From: Thalassotalea ponticola
Lineage (GTDB): Bacteria; Pseudomonadota; Gammaproteobacteria; Enterobacterales; Alteromonadaceae
NCBI RefSeq assembly: GCF_041379045.1
Contig: NZ_CP166871.1
Location: 806,001-870,000, forward strand
Reading direction: 5' to 3'
DNA length: 64,000 nucleotides
Positions 30,000 to 38,546 of this stretch are shown here, in pieces. How positions within the stretch are numbered: the stretch's first letter is position 1; each line of letters starts with the position of its first letter. A program made the position numbers and the translations under genes. The notes under the pieces are model-generated. The model searched no databases and was not told where the DNA came from. It saw nothing but the letters and a program-made list of their open reading frames with translations.

Positions 30000-30617
30000 T
30001 TAGCCCCAAGACGAATAGTTGTTACGGCGTTTGAAAAAGCGCGGTAAAATCAGACCGAGCAACACCCCAATGGCCATCACTCCACCACCGTACATAAACC
30101 ACGTGAGCATAATATTGAGTTCTTTGTTGTCTAACTCATTTGCCGCCACTTGGTATTGCTCATTCAACACCTTATGTTGCTCTTGCAGTTGTGATAATTG
30201 GCTGTCTAGCTCGGCAACTTGTTGGTTGGCTTGAGTCAATTTCTGCTCCAGCGAATTCTTGCTACTGACGTGATCGGCAAGCTCGGCGTTGAGCTCAGCC
30301 ACAACCACTTTAAGCCCAGGGGATTTAGATAGGTATTTTGCATCAACCCAGCCTTCGCGTTGGCGCTCGTCAACCAACTGTTGATAGCCATTTTTGGGCG
30401 CGCCCATCAAGGTAACTTGTTCACCGGCATCGATGGTGCCCAAAATGCGATACTGCGTACCCGGTCCTGAATGAAAATAAATAAACAGTTCATCACTGAT
30501 ATAAGCCGTGTTGTTGCTTGTGCTTGGCGTGAGTGATTCAGCGGGTTGCTGCTCAGCACTTACTGAGTATGGCAAGGCCAAAACAACAAGTGATAAAAAT
30601 AACGAGAGTAACTTCAT
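30000..30617 (-). CDS. SH3-domain protein with C-terminal membrane anchor (YgiM-like)
   Basis: 205 residues. Signal peptide (1-21, ending SVSA), bacterial SH3 domain at about 39-98 (YISDELFIYFHSGPGTQYRILG ... GWVDAKYLS), a coiled coil at about 105-170 (Gln/Leu/Glu-rich) and one transmembrane helix at about 173-193 (GGGVMAIGVLLGLILPRFF) with a basic tail. This matches the TIGR04211/YgiM family, whose exact role is unknown. In E. coli ygiM is next to cca, as is approximately the case here. It is followed closely by a glycerophosphotransferase gene. Confidence 0.88.
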   Translation of the reverse strand: MKLLSLFLSLVVLALPYSVSAEQQPAESLTPSTSNNTAYISDELFIYFHSGPGTQYRILGTIDAGEQVTLMGAPKNGYQQLVDERQREGWVDAKYLSKSPGLKVVVAELNAELADHVSSKNSLEQKLTQANQQVAELDSQLSQLQEQHKVLNEQYQVAANELDNKELNIMLTWFMYGGGVMAIGVLLGLILPRFFKRRNNYSSWG

Positions 30618-30896
30618 AAATACATATAATGCTGTGTGAGTCTTTGGTTACAAATACTAGGTGTTTGTTAAAGTGATGGCAAGACATAGCCTGAAATTGC
30701 TCATCAATATTGTCTATTTGAGTGCTTATTAGCGAGAATTATTGACTTTTTGCGCGTTTTTTGTGCGTTATTAAGGCTCAGTTAAAGGCGAGTTATCGCC
30801 CGTGATTGGCGATTATTTGCGAAGTTTTGTTTGAAAGCCGAGCAAAGCTTTTGTATTGTTAGTTTATCAACTCTTTTGAGACACCCCTAACCTTAG

Positions 30897-32441
30897 ATGG
30901 CCACTGAAATAGAGCTTAAATATCTGTTAACAGATAGTGACGTTGCCGAAAGACTAAGTCACTTACTTAGTCAGCAGCAGATAAAATTTTCACAGGGTAT
31001 AAAAACACTCACCAATACCTATTTTGACAGTAAAGATTTTGTTCTTAGACGCCATGATATAGGCTTGCGCATTCGCAGCTTTGACAACGGTACCAAAGAA
31101 CAAACGATTAAGCTGGCTGGCCAGGTTGTTGGAGGCTTGCACTCGCGACCTGAGTACAACGTACCAATAGACAGTGAGTATCCCGATTTAACCTTGTTTG
31201 ATGACACAATTTGGCCTGACAACTTTGCCTTGGAGCAGGTTAACTCGCAATTGTTACCGATTTTCAGTACCGACTTTACCCGTCACTTTTATCACATTCA
31301 CGCTGCTGATGGCAGTGAAATCGAACTGGTTTTCGATCAGGGTAAGATAACCAGTGCGGATAAACAGCGCGACATCTATGAACTCGAAATCGAGTTGTTA
31401 AGTGGCGATAAGCAAAGCCTATTTGATTTGGCTAGGCTGTTATTTGCTCATTTTAATATGCGTCCAGGCACGCTGAGTAAAGCCGCTCGAGGATATCAAC
31501 TGTCGAGTTTGTACAAACAGCATCGCCAACAAAGCAAGCCATCGGAAACGCAACGCAATGTATTTGATGAACAAGCGCAAAACCTGCGTATTGATTTAAC
31601 ATCTGATCAGCCCTTGTTAGCCTCGTTTCAATTTGGCATGCAGCAATGTTTACAGCACATTCAACAATTGACGGCCAAATGCATTAATGATCCTCAGTTG
31701 GATAAACTCAAATCGATTAGCGACACCCTAGCATTGGCAAGGCACGGCATTTGGCTTTATTCAGATTACCTGCCGAGTCATGCAAGTGAACAATTAAGAC
31801 AACAGATAAAAGCGATATTAACAGAGCTTTCTTGGGTGAAAACAGCAAGCCAAATCAAAGAGTTAACTGCCAGAAAAGGCAATTATCGCAAAAAGATTGA
31901 AAATAGCGAAGAGTTGCTGGCAACGTTAAAAGAGCAACGTCATCAATTGATGCAAAAAAAGCAAATCAAAAGCTTATTGCAAAGTGAGCGCTTCAACAAT
32001 CTGCAATTGAGTGTGTTAGCAATATCTATAGAGGACTTGCCCGAGCCAGAAAACTGTCCGCAATTGATGGACTTAGCGCCGAGCTGGTTGTCAATTAACT
32101 TAGCAACGCTACAACAAAACATGCCAATCGACAAACCGTTTTCAGCCACCGATTACATCAACAATCACCAACACGTGGTGTACAGTTTGCTGACTGGTAG
32201 TTGGTTTGGTCGACTGTATAACATTGATGAACGACGCCAGTTTAGAGGGCCTTGGTTGGATATTCACCACGGCATTGATGAGCTCGAAACACTGTACTTT
32301 TTAATGCACTATCTTCAGCAGCATCACTTTGGCTCGCATGCAAAATTGGTCGGCTGGTTAAATGATAAAATAGATAGCTTGTTGGTGGCGCTTGAACACA
32401 CGCGCAAAGCAGCATTTACGGTCAAGCCTTATTGGATGTAA
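30897..32441 (+). CDS. CYTH and CHAD domain protein (YgiF-like triphosphatase)
   Basis: 514 residues. The N-terminal CYTH domain (about 1-205) begins with the metal-binding ExExK (TEIELKYLL) and has the tunnel Arg/Lys and Glu residues (GLRIRSF, TIKLAG, EIELVFDQGK, YELEIELL). E. coli YgiF hydrolyses inorganic triphosphate. The C-terminal CHAD helical domain (about 245-510), rich in His, probably binds polyphosphate. In E. coli the order is ygiF-glnE-hldE; here glnE follows after an inserted seven-gene cluster. Confidence 0.92.
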   Translation: MATEIELKYLLTDSDVAERLSHLLSQQQIKFSQGIKTLTNTYFDSKDFVLRRHDIGLRIRSFDNGTKEQTIKLAGQVVGGLHSRPEYNVPIDSEYPDLTLFDDTIWPDNFALEQVNSQLLPIFSTDFTRHFYHIHAADGSEIELVFDQGKITSADKQRDIYELEIELLSGDKQSLFDLARLLFAHFNMRPGTLSKAARGYQLSSLYKQHRQQSKPSETQRNVFDEQAQNLRIDLTSDQPLLASFQFGMQQCLQHIQQLTAKCINDPQLDKLKSISDTLALARHGIWLYSDYLPSHASEQLRQQIKAILTELSWVKTASQIKELTARKGNYRKKIENSEELLATLKEQRHQLMQKKQIKSLLQSERFNNLQLSVLAISIEDLPEPENCPQLMDLAPSWLSINLATLQQNMPIDKPFSATDYINNHQHVVYSLLTGSWFGRLYNIDERRQFRGPWLDIHHGIDELETLYFLMHYLQQHHFGSHAKLVGWLNDKIDSLLVALEHTRKAAFTVKPYWM

Positions 32442-32494
32442 GCAGCCGACTGACTCACTGAGCTTTAGCGCAAAGGGTTGCTTGGTGGCGACGC

Positions 32495-32824
32495 TTAATC
32501 GCTGTGTTGATCGACAAACTCGATCAACTCGTCCATTAAGCGTCGTTTTATGTCGAGCTGCTTTTCTGGTGATATCGAATATTTTTCACCCAGAACTTGG
32601 TAATCTTCGGGGCTTAACGAGACGGTCAAGCGCGGACGCTTGGGCTTGCGATGAACACTTAAGCCGAGAATCTTTCGAATTTGATCCGATGGACTCAAGC
32701 CGGCTTCCACCGCAGCTTTGCGAATTTCTTTTTGCACTTTTTCGTCCATATCGAATGCGACCTGTACCGCTTTTAACGCTTTGACATTCGATTGCCATTT
32801 CTCCGGTATCTTTACTTTGCTCAT
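32495..32824 (-). CDS. small protein with two ribbon-helix-helix-like halves
   Basis: 109 residues, ATG one base after the stop of the DUF2491 gene. Residues about 21-54 (VAFDMDEKVQKEIRKAAVEA, then GLSPSDQIRKIL) and about 64-103 (RLTVSLSPEDYQVLGEKY, then KRRLMDELIEF) each follow the beta strand-helix-helix pattern of RHH DNA-binding proteins, with a basic linker (HRKPKRPR). I did not recognise a named family. As the last gene of an operon preceded by palindromic sites, it is a candidate autoregulator. This is inference from pattern only. Confidence 0.65.
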   Translation of the reverse strand: MSKVKIPEKWQSNVKALKAVQVAFDMDEKVQKEIRKAAVEAGLSPSDQIRKILGLSVHRKPKRPRLTVSLSPEDYQVLGEKYSISPEKQLDIKRRLMDELIEFVDQHSD

Positions 32825-32825
32825 G

Positions 32826-33461
32826 TCAGCTTCCAGGAAACATGTCTTTAATATCGGTTAACGGTCGATAGATGTGTACTAGGACATCGGTATCACCGTC
32901 TTCAAATACTTCAATATCCACGCCAAACTTGTCGTTGCTACCTTCGAGCTGATAAAGCTCAAACGGCTCGCCCTGAGCCTCGCCTTGGTATTGACCGAGC
33001 GCTGTTGAACGGTGGTCTTGGCGATGAAAGTAACCCACTTTAGCAAAGGTGGAACGACGATACTGTTGGCACGTCCAGCCTTCGGTTAACGCGTTGTCAT
33101 TTTGCTTGTCAATGAGGCATTCACCTTGTTCAAATACATCGGCAAATTGGTCGAGATCAAACAGCTCTGCCACATCGGATTCAGCCAGTTTAACGGAGAG
33201 TTTTAAATAGCGCTCATCGTCATTATCAACAGATAAGTAGACGTTTGTTTGACTGCTGCCACGTAGCACCCATTCAGTATCGGTATGGTATTCGTATTCA
33301 TAGCTGTTGACCGCTGACACCATAAATTGTTGACTGCGTAGGAGTTGGGGAAGGGCGAACGAGTCATCAAAGACGATAATGTCATTGATTTGCAGTTCCT
33401 CTACATCGCCAATTGTGCGCTGTTTATTTGGTTGTGCAAATAACTTTTTAAAAAAGTTCAT
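32826..33461 (-). CDS. DUF2491 family protein (YjfK-like)
   Basis: 211 residues from ATG 33461 (MNFFKKLFAQPNKQ). A nine-codon extension starting at TTG is possible but weaker. Sequence features include the beta-rich middle (YEYHTDTEWVLRGSSQTNVY), LTEGWTCQQYRRSTFAKVGY and the C-terminal VLVHIYRPLTDIKDMFPG. The match to YjfK/DUF2491 is by length, sequence character and neighbours (PspA-like, DUF2170). Cytoplasmic; function unknown. A hairpin separates it from the pspA-like gene upstream. Confidence 0.72.
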   Translation of the reverse strand: MNFFKKLFAQPNKQRTIGDVEELQINDIIVFDDSFALPQLLRSQQFMVSAVNSYEYEYHTDTEWVLRGSSQTNVYLSVDNDDERYLKLSVKLAESDVAELFDLDQFADVFEQGECLIDKQNDNALTEGWTCQQYRRSTFAKVGYFHRQDHRSTALGQYQGEAQGEPFELYQLEGSNDKFGVDIEVFEDGDTDVLVHIYRPLTDIKDMFPGS

Positions 33462-33487
33462 AGGATTCTTACGTTGTTCATATAACA

Positions 33488-33515
33488 AAAGGCGCAGTGA
33501 TTAATCTGCGCCTTT
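33488..33515 (-). promoter_or_regulatory. intercistronic hairpin between yjfJ-like and yjfK-like genes
   Basis: Ten-base perfect stem AAAGGCGCAG/CTGCGCCTTT with an eight-base loop, seven bases after the yjfJ-like stop. On the minus strand it is followed by TTTTGTTAT, a weak T-run. It may be a partial terminator or mRNA stabiliser, lowering expression of the downstream genes relative to the PspA-like protein. Confidence 0.6.
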
Positions 33516-33522
33516 GGGGCTG

Positions 33523-34212
33523 TTATTTTTGTTTCGCTTTGATGCGTTCCAATACTGAGTTGGCGGAGGTATCTTGACCACCAATGCCAGCAGCCTTGAG
33601 CTGAGCTTCAAGCGAACTATCTGAATCTTCAGCTTCTAACACTTCTGCCGCTTTCAACTTGTCGTCAAACTGTTGCTGTTTGGCTTTTATGCGCTCTAAA
33701 GAATCTTTAGCGTTCAACAACTTTGAGTTACTTGATGAAAAGTTGTCGGTAATGGCCGACGTTGCTTTTTGCACACTTTCTGTGGTTTTCACCATAGACA
33801 ACTGGCGCTTGTATTCAGCGACTTGGCGTTCTGATTTCTTGACTAACTCTTTTAAGCGATTGGCGTTGCCACTAAAGCTGTCAAGCGCTTGTTGTTGCGT
33901 ACCAAGCTCGCTTTCCAAGCTGGCAATTTTTTCTGCTACTTGTAGAGCTAGGTTTTCATTGCCTTGCTCTAGGGCTTGCGTTGCATAGCCTTCGTGCTCG
34001 CTGATATCGCGCTTAAGGCGATCTACCTCTCGTGACGCCGACATTTGCTGGGCCATGACCGCGGTTAAATCGCGTTTCGCCTTGGTCAAATGGTTTTCAG
34101 CATCGCGGATTTCTTGTTCAAAAATTCGCGTTGAGTTGGCATCTACAATGTTCTCACCAATCTCTGTTGCACCGCCGCGAATGGCTGTCATAATTTTTTT
34201 AAAAATACTCAT
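33523..34212 (-). CDS. PspA/IM30 family protein (YjfJ-like)
   Basis: 229 residues, almost wholly helical coiled coil: MSIFKKIMTAIRGGATEIGE with the amphipathic membrane-binding start, then long helices (EQEIRDAENHLTKAKRDLTA, ALQVAEKIASLESELGTQQQ). PspA-family proteins form ESCRT-III-like rods and rings on stressed membranes. Here the usual PspF, PspB and PspC are absent, and the partners are DUF2170 and DUF2491, as in E. coli yjfIJK. It begins 17 bp after the DUF2170 gene. Confidence 0.9.
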   Translation of the reverse strand: MSIFKKIMTAIRGGATEIGENIVDANSTRIFEQEIRDAENHLTKAKRDLTAVMAQQMSASREVDRLKRDISEHEGYATQALEQGNENLALQVAEKIASLESELGTQQQALDSFSGNANRLKELVKKSERQVAEYKRQLSMVKTTESVQKATSAITDNFSSSNSKLLNAKDSLERIKAKQQQFDDKLKAAEVLEAEDSDSSLEAQLKAAGIGGQDTSANSVLERIKAKQK

Positions 34213-34229
34213 AATGTCTCCGCTATGCC

Positions 34230-34643
34230 TTACAGCAAAAATTCATCCATATCATCGATGACTTCGATGGCGTTATTGCTTAATACCGCTAATTCATGTT
34301 CAATTTCAGCAAAATCGGAAGATACCGATAGCGCGCCAAAAATGACAAATTTATCAGCAATTTTTGAAAACGATGACAATGGCATTGGAATACTCATTTC
34401 TAACATGGCTTCAAGCATGTCCGTGCGCTTTTCAGGTTTTACTTCGTCTTCACCCCATAGGTAGGTAATACAAAGTACTTGATCATCGGTAACCGATAAG
34501 AATATTGGAAGTTCTTCACGTCCGTTGATGCTAATTTGCAGCACATCAACATCGCCGCTAATCGGTTGGCAATCAAAGCCCAAACCCGTCACTGAGTTAT
34601 CGCCTAATCCATTTAGGTGATCAGCAATCTTATGAATATTCAT
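34230..34643 (-). CDS. DUF2170 family protein (YjfI-like)
   Basis: 137 residues from ATG 34643 (MNIHKIADHLNGLGDN), with GAGG six to seven bases upstream. The frame runs further up but overlaps the operator. Compact alpha/beta protein: FDCQPISGDVDVLQISING, ELPIFLSVTDDQVLCI and MPLSSFSKIADKFVIFGALS, consistent with DUF2170, in the gene order of E. coli yjfI-yjfJ. Function unknown. First gene of a four-gene operon whose promoter area holds two GACATAWTATGTC sites. Confidence 0.78.
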   Translation of the reverse strand: MNIHKIADHLNGLGDNSVTGLGFDCQPISGDVDVLQISINGREELPIFLSVTDDQVLCITYLWGEDEVKPEKRTDMLEAMLEMSIPMPLSSFSKIADKFVIFGALSVSSDFAEIEHELAVLSNNAIEVIDDMDEFLL

Positions 34644-34671
34644 TATTATCCTCGTTTTACTTTTATGGCTC

Positions 34672-34684
34672 GACATATTATGTC
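34672..34684. promoter_or_regulatory. palindromic operator, site 1
   Basis: GACATATTATGTC, a perfect 13-bp palindrome around a central T, 29 bp upstream of the DUF2170 gene start. A TTGACA hexamer overlaps it on the minus strand. Confidence 0.65.
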
Positions 34685-34707
34685 AAGTGATCTTACTTTA
34701 GCATGGC

Positions 34708-34720
34708 GACATAATATGTC
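34708..34720. promoter_or_regulatory. palindromic operator, site 2
   Basis: GACATAATATGTC, 36 bp centre-to-centre from site 1 and identical to it apart from the central base. It also overlaps a minus-strand TTGACA. Confidence 0.65.
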
Positions 34721-34839
34721 AATTGTTTTTTTGTGAGCTCGGTTGCCAATATCTATTACTGCTTATCACAGTCAACGTGCTAACCGAAGTTCCTCTAACA
34801 GCGTCAATACACCTTGGTTAAACTAAAAGGTTATCGGCG

Positions 34840-36579
34840 CTATTGCAAGTTTGCGTTGTTTAATCCCTGTTGCGCTTGCCATGCCTGTTGATGATATTGA
34901 TACACTTGATGTGAGCCTAAGTAATTGACTTGCACTTTGTCTGCGTGTTGATAAAAATCCTTGGGAAAGGCGAAGGCGTTAGTCAGCAACTGTGGTGTTA
35001 ACCATTCAGAGTCAACGGGAAAACGCTCTATTTGTTGCAATCTAGTTGACGGAATTGCGCCTTGCTTACTGGCAATGGTCCAGCCCCATTCGCCAAAGCT
35101 GGGCACGTTTGCGTGCAGTTGTTCGACGCCGGCAAAGCCTGCTCGGGCGACGGTTTTACCAATAGAGATAAAGGCTTTTTTTGCGTGATATGGGCTGGTT
35201 GATTGAATATTTATCAGTCCGTCACCTGCGAGCAGTAATTTCAATCTGGCGTAAAAGTTAACCGAATACAGTTTGTTGAGATCAGGATGGCTCGGATCGG
35301 GTAAGTCGACAATAATAGCATCGAACACCTCGCCTTTAGCCAGTAATTGGTCGATATAAACATAGGCATCATCATTGATGATAGTGACGCGTTCATCGCG
35401 CAAGCTCGCTTGGGTAAGTGATTCAATCCTGCGGGCCAAAGCTGGTGGTAAGTGTTGTTCTGGGTAGCTAAAAATATCTACCAGCTCGGCGTCTAAATCG
35501 ATTAAGGTGACCGCGCTTACTGGCCATTTTAATACATTGCGAAGCGCTAGCCCATCACCTCCACCGATGATCAACACCTTGTCTTGTCGGGCGGAGCCGA
35601 GCAAAGCAGGTGTGACTAAATACTCGTGATAAATAAATTCGTCATTGGAAGAAAATTGTAATCTGGCATTGAGATAAAAGCTCGTCACCGGTGTAGCGTT
35701 ACCGATATTGCGTTCCGTAAAGGTCAGCTGTTGATACCGCGTCTTTTGACTGTGGCTAACTTTGTCGAGAAATAACAAGTTGCTCATCTGTGTTAGCCAC
35801 TGATTGCCGTGTTGGTATATCAGCACAATAAGAAACAATAATAATGCGTGACAAAGGATCAGCAGCTTTTTAAATTTCAGTTTATGCCAAAAGCGATAAA
35901 TAAACACGCTACCGGCCAGCAAGTTTAGCGAGGCGGTTAATGCCGCGGCATTGGCTATGTCAATGGTCAGTAATACTCCCACCCAAACGGCGGCGCCAAT
36001 ACCGGCACCGATGTAGTCAGCACCGTACATAGTTCCGAAATTATGGGTTAGGTGTTGTTGGTGTTGTTGTTCGCGTATCCGTGCCACCAACGGAATTTCC
36101 ATACCAATAAAAAAGCCGAGAATAAAACCAAAGACATAGGGGGTGGCAAAGGCAAATTGGGTCAATGTTTTAAAAACGCCACCATTGGGCATTACGTCTT
36201 GTGGCAAGGCGAGCATATCGCTGACCACTTGGGGCAGCACTTGAGTAAAGCCAATAAAGCTGGCAATGATCAGAATACTACCGCACCCCAACAATCCAAT
36301 AACCAACTCGAGTACCACAAATCCTTGGTAAGCGTCTTTGACTAAGCGCGCGGCAAAAGAGCCCAAGCCCATGGCGACGATCATCAAGCCTATCATCGCG
36401 TAAATGGTACTTTCCATCACACCTAATACGCGCCCGGCGTAATGGGACAACAAATACTCGTAGATTAACCCACAGCCAGCGAGTACGGCCATGGTCAAAA
36501 TCAGTAACACGTCGTCCCAAAACAGCGGTGTTCTATATCGCATTGGCAAACGGTTTACTTGGCCTGTTGAGTCACTCAC
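34840..36579 (-). CDS. membrane-fused spermidine synthase-like protein
   Basis: 579 residues, GTG start with AAGG ten bases upstream. The first about 260 residues hold about seven transmembrane helices, and the rest is a polyamine aminopropyltransferase-like Rossmann domain: VLIIGGGDGLALRNVLKWP (AdoMet/dcAdoMet site), LIDLDAELVDI, and FDAIIVDLPDPSHPDLNKLYS with the catalytic Asp pair. It may transfer aminopropyl groups or be a methyltransferase-like variant. No AdoMet decarboxylase gene is nearby. Last gene of an operon with the lipoprotein and DUF350 genes, 20 bp after DUF350. Confidence 0.85.
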   Translation of the reverse strand: MSDSTGQVNRLPMRYRTPLFWDDVLLILTMAVLAGCGLIYEYLLSHYAGRVLGVMESTIYAMIGLMIVAMGLGSFAARLVKDAYQGFVVLELVIGLLGCGSILIIASFIGFTQVLPQVVSDMLALPQDVMPNGGVFKTLTQFAFATPYVFGFILGFFIGMEIPLVARIREQQHQQHLTHNFGTMYGADYIGAGIGAAVWVGVLLTIDIANAAALTASLNLLAGSVFIYRFWHKLKFKKLLILCHALLLFLIVLIYQHGNQWLTQMSNLLFLDKVSHSQKTRYQQLTFTERNIGNATPVTSFYLNARLQFSSNDEFIYHEYLVTPALLGSARQDKVLIIGGGDGLALRNVLKWPVSAVTLIDLDAELVDIFSYPEQHLPPALARRIESLTQASLRDERVTIINDDAYVYIDQLLAKGEVFDAIIVDLPDPSHPDLNKLYSVNFYARLKLLLAGDGLINIQSTSPYHAKKAFISIGKTVARAGFAGVEQLHANVPSFGEWGWTIASKQGAIPSTRLQQIERFPVDSEWLTPQLLTNAFAFPKDFYQHADKVQVNYLGSHQVYQYHQQAWQAQQGLNNANLQ

Positions 36580-36599
36580 GCGTTATCGAACCTTGCTGA

Positions 36600-37502
36600 T
36601 TAGGCCATTAAACCGGTTAAAATTAGGGCAATGGCAATACTTATCGCCATTTCAACAGCCGCTACACCAACGTTGTGTTGCTGATCGACTTCTTCAAACA
36701 TATTAATACCGAATAGGATAATGCGTTTGGCAAAACCGGTTAGCACGGAAACGAGTACCGTCATCAACAAACCAAATACTAGCCAACCAAGCAAGTTTTC
36801 AATGATCGTTTCTGGACTGTAAATTAAGAAATAGCTGGCTGCCGTGACCGCCAGTGCGGTGGAAATTATTTGTCCGCTGTAGCGCAGCGACAGAGCAATT
36901 TGTCCATCGACAAACGCATCTTGCATTGAGTCACCTTGATTGTTGCGCTTGTAGTGCGCTTCGCGAATACGGGTGACCAGAACTAACATGATTTGAGACA
37001 CGATAAAGCCACTTAAGATAGCGACAAAGGTGTAGACGTTAATGCCATCAACCCAAATTAATACGGCGCGAATAATGATTGCGGTTGCAATAACACTGGC
37101 GGCATCAACAATGCCAACGGTAATATTGCGCTGGCGAATTTGCTCCATTTTGTTGAGCTTGTTCAGCGCGAATTTATCGTGCACCATGCGACCAACTTTG
37201 ATCAGCATTAACCCCATTAAGCCATAGGCAAACATACCCAATGCTTCGAGAATGTAATCACTGGCGCTTTCACCAGTAATTGCACCGGACAATACAATGC
37301 CCAATGCGGCAATGGAGCCAGCGACGGAGATACCAAAGGCAAAGTTGTCTTGCTTGGCTAACTCGTCTTTGCTGTTCACTTTGGCCGTCATTCCGGTGAC
37401 AAACCGCATCGCCGTTAGCAAGGCAATGGCAATAGCAATATCGATGAACAAGATGATCAATAAATGCTGATTAAGAGCTGTAATATTTAATAAATTACTC
37501 AT
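36600..37502 (-). CDS. DUF350 membrane protein, double-length (YjfL-like)
   Basis: 300 residues from ATG 37502, with GGAA upstream; an ATG four codons earlier overlaps the previous stop. About eight transmembrane helices. Two similar blocks occur: KQDNFAFGISVAGSIAALGI near 50 and HNVGVAAVEMAISIAIALIL near 275, so it looks like two fused DUF350 units, whereas E. coli YjfL is about 130 residues (from memory). Inner membrane; function unknown. Overlapping or abutting the lipoprotein gene, so tightly coupled. Confidence 0.82.
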   Translation of the reverse strand: MSNLLNITALNQHLLIILFIDIAIAIALLTAMRFVTGMTAKVNSKDELAKQDNFAFGISVAGSIAALGIVLSGAITGESASDYILEALGMFAYGLMGLMLIKVGRMVHDKFALNKLNKMEQIRQRNITVGIVDAASVIATAIIIRAVLIWVDGINVYTFVAILSGFIVSQIMLVLVTRIREAHYKRNNQGDSMQDAFVDGQIALSLRYSGQIISTALAVTAASYFLIYSPETIIENLLGWLVFGLLMTVLVSVLTGFAKRIILFGINMFEEVDQQHNVGVAAVEMAISIAIALILTGLMA

Positions 37503-37513
37503 TGTTATTTCCA

Positions 37514-38479
37514 TTATTTACCGCGTCTGAAACTGCGTGTTGTTTTTGTTCTGCTGTCGCGAAAACTTGAATTGTTGCCGTATTTTGATTGATTGCCCCG
37601 TTGGGCAAATTTCGAGTTGTTGCCAGCACGTCGAAATTTACTGCTTTGCTGAGCATTAACGCTTTGTCTTGACAACCCCGACGACCCCACTCGGTTTTTA
37701 CTGTATGCGCTGTTAAAGGTTTTACCTTGATTGGCAAAAGATTTACGCACGCGAGTTTCAACTTGTTGTTGTTGTCGCATTTGATTGGGTGAGGTAAAAC
37801 GACTGCGTCCGTAATCGTGATAATAACTGTAACCGCGGCGACTGCCCCAGCGCCCGTATGACACTCGATCGGTAATATTACTAATCAGCGCGTACATACC
37901 GTACCACTGCCAAAACGACATGCCGGAGTTATCGGTTTGCCATTGGCCATAGGCCGGATTGCCAATAAGTTGCGAACCTGTACCAAAATCTTCGGCGCCG
38001 TTGGCTTGCAACGCCTGCTCTTTACTCATTGCGTTAACGCGAGGCAGTTGGCCTTTTGATAAATCGGCCAATACGTTTAACGGGTCGCTGAGTGCGTCGG
38101 AATAAAGCTGTTTGTCAGCGGCCAAGTATATGTTTTGTAGCTCTTGATAGCGTTCCTCATTACTCGCAAACACCACCGGTTGTTGGCGAACTATACGCGC
38201 TCGCTCCACTAATGATTGGTATAAGGGACCTTGACTCGTGGCATCTTTTCTCAGTTCGTTAACTATCGGTGCCAAGTCGGGTTGAACACCACTAATGGTA
38301 TCTGCGTATTGAGCAATTAAATTGGCATTGCGAATTTGGCCGTTATCTATCGCTTGTGATAACTGCTGCAAGCGCTGCTCAACCAGGGGGAGCTGCTGGT
38401 CGATTTTTGCGATGTAGGGATCGCCACAGGCGGTGATCAACATGACAAAAATTAAGATGAAGGCTTTTCTGTAACCCAT
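37514..38479 (-). CDS. lipoprotein with Arg/Ser/Tyr-rich tail (YjfM-like position)
   Basis: 321 residues. The lipobox LITAC puts Cys at about 18. A helical region follows (IDQQLPLVEQRLQQLSQAID), then WQWYGMYALISNI and a long low-complexity C-terminus rich in Ser, Arg, Asn, Gln and Tyr (about 215-321), for example SRRGYSYYHDYGRSR and FRRAGNNSKFAQRGNQSKYG. The tail should be disordered and positively charged, suited to binding anionic cell-wall or LPS groups. It occupies the place of YjfM next to DUF350. First gene of the second operon, with one operator upstream. Confidence 0.7.
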   Translation of the reverse strand: MGYRKAFILIFVMLITACGDPYIAKIDQQLPLVEQRLQQLSQAIDNGQIRNANLIAQYADTISGVQPDLAPIVNELRKDATSQGPLYQSLVERARIVRQQPVVFASNEERYQELQNIYLAADKQLYSDALSDPLNVLADLSKGQLPRVNAMSKEQALQANGAEDFGTGSQLIGNPAYGQWQTDNSGMSFWQWYGMYALISNITDRVSYGRWGSRRGYSYYHDYGRSRFTSPNQMRQQQQVETRVRKSFANQGKTFNSAYSKNRVGSSGLSRQSVNAQQSSKFRRAGNNSKFAQRGNQSKYGNNSSFRDSRTKTTRSFRRGK

Positions 38480-38546
38480 TACGTCGAATTTCCCTTTTTA
38501 ATGCTAAGGTCAGTATAATAATAACAGCGCATAGCTTACCTTGAAC

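Larger units (their letters stand above)
34651..34722 (-). repeat. tandem 36-bp repeat carrying both operators
   Basis: Two adjacent 36-bp units on the minus strand, each starting TTGACATA and containing the 13-bp palindrome and an AAAGTAA block; 24 of 36 positions agree. In both, TTGACA is a consensus -35 box fused to the palindrome, followed 17 bases on by AAAGTA. Duplication of an operator-promoter unit is the likely origin. Confidence 0.6.
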
